Shown here: in pieces, positions 57,859 to 64,000 of the stretch
How positions within the stretch are numbered: position 1 is the stretch's first letter
Layout: each line of letters opens with the position of its first letter
DNA from: Massospora cicadina
Lineage: Eukaryota; Entomophthoromycota; Entomophthoromycetes; Entomophthorales; Entomophthoraceae
Assembly (NCBI GenBank): GCA_022478985.1
Contig: JAKSZP010000101.1
Coordinates: forward strand, 1-64,000
Length of the DNA: 64,000 nucleotides
Direction of reading: 5' to 3'
The notes under the pieces: model-generated
Database searches by the model: none
Seen by the model: the letters and a program-made list of their open reading frames with translations, nothing else
Told to the model about the DNA's origin: nothing
Position numbers and translations under genes: made by a program

Positions 57859-58495
57859 TGTTGAAAAGTGGTCAATGCACAGGTTCATGAAGTTACTATT
57901 CAAACAATACAGCTTCCTGTATGAAGACAGCACAAATCTGAGCCAAAAAATGGTTCGGCAAAAATTGACCTTTGTTCACTATAGTATATAGCACTTCCAT
58001 CCTACAATAGCTACCTAACTACTAGCAAAATCTAGTAAGACCAAGAACACGATATTTTAATAGGAAAATAAGGTTCATATTAATATTTCATTCACAGATA
58101 TCTAGTGCCCACACATTAGAATCTTTGGAATCAGTCACTGGAGAAAAGCATTATATCATCAATCTGCATTATTCAACATTCTATTTTTCAGAATTTCCTT
58201 TAGCTGTTTTTCCAAATATAGGCAATCATGCCCCAAGTCCAGTAACATAAACTATTGAGGATTATCCCCAATAACTCATGTAAGTCTAATCATTAAGTTT
58301 TCATATAAGCTAATTTGGAGCTTACTTGGGGGCCTAAAATTATTTACAGCTTCAAACAATTGAACTAAATCAGAGCATCCTTCCTGGAAGCCTAAAAGTC
58401 ATCAGCACTAATAAATCATATCATCAATTATCCCTGAATAATTCAATAGTATTGTAACTTAAAAGGAAATGGATTAACTGGTTTAAATTATAATA
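57859..58495 (-). repeat. 5' LTR of E
   Basis: 637 bases. On the plus strand it begins TGTTGAAAAGTGG and aligns with 16037-16687 to about 58495, where the terminal CAACA is eroded to TAATA. Confidence 0.78.
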
Positions 58496-59221
58496 TGGGT
58501 AAAGTAGGGAATTTTATTGTCATAGCAGTGACCCATTGTTCATCAACAACATGAGAAAAATTGCTCATTAGTAGAGGTTCTAAGTGCCTTTGCGCACTCA
58601 CCTGTGTTGAAACTTTTCATGGTCTAGATAGAAGGGTTGGATTCATAGATACAAAAGGAACAATTAAGCTTTCACACCTAAATAATCAGGGTACTTTAAG
58701 TTTTAGATTAATCTATGTTTAGTATGGCAGCCCTCTTATTTTGTTAATAATTTATGCCTGCTGAGGGAATTAAGGCTTTTTGCTGCTTGTGGGTGCATTT
58801 TTCGCCTAAATTATCATGATAACTTTCAGGAGAACTAGTTTCTTGACTGTGGGATATAAATATGAGGGGTTGAATTGACTACTTTTTAGTTAAACTAAAA
58901 ATAAATAAATTAACGTAAAGGAATATATGTTATATGAATTTTATTAGTCACCGCGGGGGTTAATAAGCTACCCTTATCAATATCTCAGTGCTTAGGATTT
59001 AATTGTGTCAAGGCTTAAAGTTCAGATTAGACTATGAATGTCTGAATTAGGGAATTTTGGGGAATCTACCTATTTGGAGCTCTCAAGACTCACATCACTT
59101 AGATGGAACAGCCTATGAAAAGTTGGTTGCAGATAGGATATATCTGTGAGGCAACGATTTTATATATCTTGACCATTCATTGGACAGGAAAATATTTCAA
59201 CTTTTGGGATTCCTCCAACCC
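58496..59221. other. non-coding stretch between E and element F
   Basis: AT-rich, with no recognisable gene. It may contain the 3' LTR of F, but no LTR pair or target duplication is visible, because the 5' LTR of F lies outside the window. Confidence 0.4.
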
Positions 59222-59230
59222 TATAAAAGG
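59222..59230 (+). promoter_or_regulatory. TATA box before the F antisense frame
   Basis: TATAAAAGG, a consensus TATA box, stands 51 bases upstream of the ATG at 59273 that opens a plus-strand frame. The spacing leaves room for a start site about 30 bases downstream. This is inference; no transcript evidence is available. Confidence 0.4.
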
Positions 59231-59272
59231 GGCTGGTCTCCACGGTGTAGGTTGAACTAAAGCAGTTTTAAG

Positions 59273-59652
59273 ATGGGAAGGGACCTCCAAATGGCTCCCT
59301 TGATTCCATCAATGATTCAGAGTAACCCTGCTACTCAAACTCGTGATATTTCTTGAGAAGAATTAATAAAATTATAACCCTGATTCAAGGGGCTACACCA
59401 CAATTTGGCCAGGGTCTTTTAGGCAATTATATCATTATATTCAAACCAAATGCTCTTCTCACACTATTGGACTTGCAGCCGTTTAACATTACTCCTTTAA
59501 GAGTGTTAGGGGGTGATTAAAAGAATAAGAACCAGTCATGGACCTGGTTGATGGTAACTCTAAAAGCAAGGGATTTTGATGGAGTATTCATCCCCTTGCT
59601 TATATATTTACGAATGGTCCCTCCCAGATATACCCAAGCTTCACACTCCTAA
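59273..59652 (+). pseudogene. F antisense frame (aORF)
   Basis: Plus-strand frame opposite to F's gag-pol, just beyond its integrase. From ATG at 59273 it reads MGRDLQMAPLIPSMIQSNPA, then TGA (fits former CGA) and a frameshift. After that it runs for about 97 codons with one stop: LIQGATPQFGQGLLGNYIII, LLTLLDLQPFNITPLRVLGG, SWTWLMVTLKARDFDGVFIP, ending TAA at 59650. The position matches the antisense frames of A2 and B', but sequence similarity to them is not evident by eye. No domain recognised. Confidence 0.45.
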
Positions 59653-60740
59653 AAGTGATTCAATTGTGGTAGTACATTACCAAGACTGATACTTGCAAGG
59701 ACGGAAGTGGGGCCAGTTCTCATTAGCAGCTTGACTTCTTTAGTGACAGTCTTTGCCAAGTTAGTCATAGCCTTGGACTGAAATTGGATGATGTGATGGG
59801 CAAGATTGTCATGGCTTGTTCAGGGTTAGCCCTGCCAGAGAAGATATCTTTGGCTAATAAATCTGGAACCCCAGGTTCTCGCATATATAACACATGGAAA
59901 GGGAACATTTTAAGTATATGACAAAGACTAATTATATAGGCCATGAGCGCTCTGGTTAAGTAGAGATCCCAGTGGAGAGGGTCTGAACTAGCCATTTTCC
60001 GGAGTATAGAGACCAGGGTTCCAATTACTCTTTCTACAGCACCATTTGTGGATAGGTTATAAGAGGCTGAGAAGAGTTGTTGTGTTCCCATGGAGGTGGC
60101 AAGAAGCTTTACCACTCTGGAAGTGAAGTTTTTTCCAATGTCACAAAGGAGGACCTGGGGGCAGCCATGTCGCATGAAGATGTTTTGATGTAAGAAGGTA
60201 GCCGTGGCTTAAGCAGCCTGAGCGGGGAGAGCCACAGCTTCAACTTATTTGGTAAAATGATCAATCCCAACCAAAATTTAATGATTGCCCCCAGTAGTCG
60301 AAGGGAGAGGACCTACCACATCAAAACTTATGGTGTGTAAGGATTTTTGGAGCGTTGTAGGTTGGTACTGATAACGGGTCTTGAAGCTGGATTGTTTTTT
60401 GCAGGCCAGAGAGGCATCCAAGACTTCAGTTATGGTTTCCATGATGCCCTCCTAGTAGTACCACTCTTAAACCTACTTGTAGGTTTTGCGTACTCCGCCA
60501 TGCCCCATGATAGTGTGAGACTCCAGGATGACAGGTACTCACTCTGACGGCTGAATATAGGGCAAGCAATCTACTCCTACTTTCTTTTAAACTTCCCACT
60601 TTCCACCTTTGCGTTGCAGGAGTGCCATGCAAGCATCATCTGTAGTGAATCATCTTCATCATCCCATGCATCAGGAGTCATTAGGTCATGCAACCTCTCT
60701 GCTTCGCTATTTTCAAGGTGAAAGACAGGTAGCTATGTCA
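59653..60740 (-). pseudogene. pol: F integrase
   Basis: Minus strand. Zinc region near 60540-60400 (SHTIMGHGGVRKTY, then LACKKQ). The core keeps all three catalytic motifs: SFDVVGPLPSTTGG (about 60325-60285), LLCDIGKNFTS and NGAVERVIGTLVSILRKMAS, the last two in a 136-codon open stretch 60175-59765. Only a few stops interrupt it (for example TAA codons where Lys or Gln would fit). Best preserved integrase in the window. Confidence 0.85.
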
Positions 60741-61275
60741 ACTCATCAACAATAATATGGCACATCCCAGATCAATGCTCAATGGTCATATCGTAGTGCA
60801 GGAGCTTAAGAGCCCAGCGAGCCAACTGTCCAGTAGTATCTTTTATATTCTGTTACCACTTTAAAGAGGCGTGGTCAGTGGTCACTTTAAATGAAGTCCT
60901 ATATTAAAAAGGCGGAAGTAATTGGCAGCGAGTAAGACAGCAGAAACCCCTTTTCATTGACACTGTAATTGCGTTCAGCTTTTGAGAGCATCTTAATAAA
61001 TTAGGACACGGGATGATCGACCACGTTTCATATAACTGAGCCAAGATCGCTCCAATGGCATAATTGGAGGCATATATGAATAACAGGAAAGGATTTTCGT
61101 AGTCAGGGTGATGGAGGATTGGCCATTGTTGCATTATCTCCTTCAGGGGTCTTAAACGCGGCTTTTTGTTCAGCACCTCAATGGAATGGAGTGTTCTTAG
61201 CCAAGAGACATATGAGGGGCTCGCTAAGCTGGGAAAACTTGGGATGATTTTATGGTAATACCCCATCATGCCCAA
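60741..61275 (-). pseudogene. pol: F RNase H
   Basis: Minus strand. 61275-60904 is open: MMGYYHKIIPSFPSLASP is the RT-connection, then LLFIYASNYAIGAILAQLYE is the RNase H start, with Tyr-Ala-Ser where the catalytic Asp-Ala-Ser is expected. Downstream pieces to 60750 are the tail of the domain and the tether. Confidence 0.75.
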
Positions 61276-61990
61276 AAATTACCTGTATGTTCTGAAGGGC
61301 TTTGTGTGCAGAGATATTAGATATTGCTTCCACCTTGTCTTGGAGGGATTGAATCCCATCTTAAGAGATTGCGTGCCCAAGGAAATTCGAACTCTTCTGG
61401 AAGAACATACATTTAGAGGGTTTAAGTCTGATGTTATATGCTTGCAACCATTGAAAAACTTCTTTTAGGTGTGTGAGGTGCTTGTTGAAGGTCTTGAAGA
61501 AAACTGTGATGTCATCGAGATAGACAATCACTTAGCTCAGCCTAGGATCCTGAAGAATATGTTCCATCACCCACTGAAAAGTGGCAGGCGCATTGCATAA
61601 CCCCTGGGGTAATTTAATGGGTTGAAATAGGCCCTCGCTACAGATAAGGGCGCACTTCTCCTGGTCCTATGGAGAAAGGTCCCTCTGCTAATATCACTAG
61701 TCAAGTCTATGGCAGAAAAAAACTTGAACCCAGAGAGTTGGGCTAGAGCGTCGTCAATATGAGGGATAGGGTAGCTGTTCTTCTTGGTGAGGTTGTACAG
61801 CTTACAATAGTCCATAACTACCCAATAACCTCCATTTTTCTTCTTTATAAGTAGAAAGGGGACGACCAAGGGCTTTGGGCTGGCTACAGCAACCCAGAAT
61901 CCAGTAGCTGTTTGAGCTCTGTCCGCATCTGTAGTTCGTCAACTTTTGATTTTCAATATAGCTTGAATTAGATGGGACAAGTATCTCCAA
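61276..61990 (-). pseudogene. pol: F reverse transcriptase
   Basis: Minus strand. Fingers and palm are open at 61869-61567 (PFLLIKKKNGGYWVVMDYCK, KKNSYPIPHIDDALAQLSGF, FFSAIDLTS). The catalytic box VYLDDITVFF is intact at 61522-61511. The thumb reads FFQKSSNFLGHAIS. The middle of the palm has a frameshift near 61690. All catalytic residues I can check are kept. Confidence 0.85.
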
Positions 61991-62400
61991 CGTCAATAGT
62001 GTGAGTCCAACCCTTCATGTGGCCATAGTTGGTATTGGGTTGAAGAAGATGTCACTATAGTTCTCAAGTAGAGTGTGTACCTTGTTAAGCTCTGCTGGAA
62101 TTAGTTCCTCAGAGATTTGAATAGTAGGCAAGGTACATATTGACTTGTTGGTTGGTAAGCCCATCTCTGCCATAGACCCATTATAGTGGACTTGCTTGAT
62201 GTCCTCAATGGGTAACAGCAGGCCTCTTCCGAGCACCTGGTGCTTTTTTATGACCAGATCCTTCAAGTTAAGATTCTCCAGCAGAAAATTGATGGGTTGC
62301 TGATAGGCTGGGTTCAATACGCCTGGCAAGACTTCAATCTCTAAGGGACTAAAACCCTCAACGCTGGTTACATGCAATAAGCAGTTGTGTGGGATTTATA
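61991..62400 (-). pseudogene. pol: F protease-RT linker
   Basis: Open for 120 codons at 62377-62015: EIEVLPGVLNPAYQQPINFL, then GSMAEMGLPTNKSICTLPTI and TLLENYSDIFFNPIPTMAT. It corresponds to the linker of A1 and B but is diverged (NPAYQQP in place of PGHGE), placing F in a separate family. Confidence 0.65.
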
Positions 62401-62930
62401 GGATAATTTTAGTGTCAAATACCCTTTGTTCACCTGCCTTAATTACTACTTCTTCAGATGCATATAAAGGGATACCCTCTAGGGTGTCCACTGATTTGAG
62501 AAGCTCCTTTGTATTCCGCTCACCGTTGTATAGTGTAATAGTAAGGCTGAAGAGGGATATGCAATGGTGCAAGCATAGGTATTTTTATTAAAATTTTCAC
62601 TGGTCAGAATTAGAGGAACCTCGTAGTTAAGCATGGAGAGATAGTCCTGCTTCAAGTTAATAGAATTCTTAAGCTTTGAGCATAAACTGGGTACCAATTA
62701 GTAGATCATAGGTTTTGTTGGCCAAGGTAACCTCTGGGCCCAACAATATGAGCTTCCCAAAAGAATGGGTAGAGAAGAGTAGGCTCTGATGGTGCGAGTG
62801 TTGTTTGGCCCTGCAGTCCCAAACTCTTAGGTGTAGTCGAGTCTGGGCCAAATTAATTTTTTAATGAGTTTTGTTGATACAACATTCACTGGGACCCAGT
62901 GTCAAGGCTAGCCCTAACCCACACGCCGTT
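62401..62930 (-). pseudogene. pol: F protease
   Basis: Minus strand. The active site near 62910-62880 is damaged. 62851-62669 is open and reads FGKLILLGPEVTLANKTYDL followed by LIGTQFMLKA, matching the C protease (VGKLILLAPAMALENNDYDM). A further open piece lies at 62697-62479. Confidence 0.75.
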
Positions 62931-63990
62931 AATGATGACCTCAACTTTGTATAAAGTTCCACACAAGTTTGGGGGAAGAGCAAGGATCTCATTTTATATG
63001 GAGAGTAGAGGAAAGACATTTGGCAGTTTCAAGGTTTTTTCTTGGATAGTTTGCAGGGTATAAACACTCTAAGTGGATTGAATCAGTGTGGCAATGAGCT
63101 GGCCAGCGTCAATGGCAGTGTAAAAAATCTTGAAACCCCTCAACACTAGTTGGAGATAAGTTTTACGGTGGATCCTAGTCATATCCACTCTCTCTGGGTT
63201 CAACCTGTCAGGTACTTCCACTTCACTGGAGGATCCTAAAACATAATTGCTAACATCTTCACAATACCCTTCAGATTCGTCATCAGAGGAGATATCAATG
63301 CGTGTCTTGGAGTCCATAGGGTGTGAGGTAGGTTCAGGGCCTCCTTTGTTGCAGAAGAGGCCCTGGGTGCTCATCTACCCTATTAGCTTTTGAGGAGGCG
63401 TTGGAGTTATCCTGGCTCAGTTTTAAATCTTTAGAGTAGGTGGTTTGTGCTTCCCCATAGCTACTGGTTTTGAACGAGAGATGACCTGAGGAGCGGGTAT
63501 GGGAGATAGAGGTAGCGTTGGGAAAGGGCGGTATGATGAAACCATTTGGGAAGGCCGCCTTTTAGAAAGAGGGGAACAAGGCAAAGGGACGAATGTCTTC
63601 ACCAAATGGCTTTTTTGAACGGAAGACGGAGTGGAGCACTTCCCTATCACGGCCATTATCCTATGGCTATATTTATGATAACAGGAAGATTTTTTTGGGA
63701 TAAAAACTCCACAGGAGCAGGTTTTTAGGGGGAGACAGTCGTAGAGGAGCTAGAGTGGTTGGAATAGATGCTTTCTCAGAGCTCCTTGCGTAGGTTCAAT
63801 ATCATAGATGTCAGCCACCGCTAGCAGAGCCTCCTTTGATATCCCATACATTTTTGAAGGTGCGCTTGACTGAAGAGTTATGCAGCGTCAAAGAAGGATG
63901 ATGCGTTAACCCAGCCAAAATAGCAGTAATGGCGGCGTCTAGAGGCAGCATGTTTTCCAGAAACAGAAGTTGAACTTCACTATAAAATTG
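62931..63990 (-). pseudogene. gag: F gag, C-terminal part (runs to window edge)
   Basis: Minus strand. 63374-63069 (101 codons) is the acidic pre-protease spacer seen in C (DDESEGYCEDVSNYVLGSSS, EVPDRLNPERVD). 63656-63423 is Ser/Pro-rich (FPTLPLSPIPAPQVISRSKP). The capsid-like part begins near 63990 (VQLLFLENMLPLDAAITAIL). A zinc knuckle was not found. The rest of gag and the 5' LTR lie beyond the window. Confidence 0.6.
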
Positions 63991-64000
63991 ATCAACAAAA

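Larger units (their letters stand above)
16037..58495 (-). mobile_element. LTR retrotransposon E (outermost of the nest), interrupted by D
   Basis: The paired LTRs at 16037-16687 and 57859-58495 are in minus orientation. A primer binding site lies just inside the high-coordinate LTR and a polypurine tract (GTGGGGATG) just inside the low-coordinate one. Element D (16788-55433) and everything in it sits in the 3' internal part of E. E's own sequence is therefore only 16037-16787 and 55434-58495, about 3.8 kb, and reverse transcriptase seems to be missing. Candidate target duplication is GGGAG (16032-16036) against GGGTA (58497-58501), only a partial match. Oldest of the stack by position. Confidence 0.75.

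Noticed and set aside
16032..58501. GGGAG/GGGTA as a firm target duplication for E
   Set aside because: Only three of five bases match, and the right LTR end is eroded; it is kept as tentative.

Overview
The window is eukaryotic repeat DNA, most likely from a fungus with a transposon-rich genome; the taxonomic call is low confidence because no intact host gene, rRNA or tRNA is visible. Almost everything recognisable is decayed Ty3/gypsy LTR retrotransposon. Signature motifs survive (gag zinc knuckles, D-S/T-G protease, YLDD reverse transcriptase, RNase H, HHCC/DDE integrase), but nearly every frame is cut by stops and frameshifts.

Layout. 1-1500 is an odd homopolymer-rich stretch with no gene. 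1500-5390 is the 5' half of a minus-strand gypsy element (G) carrying a solo LTR (2362-2925). 5391-6415 plus 12510-14230 is one decayed minus-strand coding region split by a gypsy element, A1 (6416-12509, target duplication GAGTA). From 16037 to about 58495 lies one stack of nested elements. E (minus) is the outermost. D (plus, 16788-55433) sits in E, and B (plus, 18982-46589) sits in D. B carries two insertions: B' (minus, 26898-39328, duplication ATGGG), which itself holds C (plus, 31868-36719, duplication ATTGA), and A2 (plus, 39793-45438, duplication CTAGG/CTATG). From 58496 to the right edge is a further minus-strand element, F, whose catalytic motifs are the best preserved; it runs out of the window.

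The families share one primer binding site, TGGTGCTC(A/G)CTACAGGGG, one base pattern after the 5' LTR, so they probably prime from the same tRNA. LTR pairs differ mainly by CA/TG/CG exchanges, which points to deamination of methylated CpG. Three families (A2, B/B', F) carry a decayed open frame on the antisense strand between integrase and the 3' LTR; this is the most interesting candidate for an undescribed feature. D has extra coding-like sequence before gag, a foreign minus-strand coding segment in place of the front of its RNase H, and a pogo/mariner-like MITE in its 3' LTR that is absent from its 5' LTR.

All boundaries were read by eye from LTR pairs and target duplications. Domain limits inside decayed pol regions are approximate.
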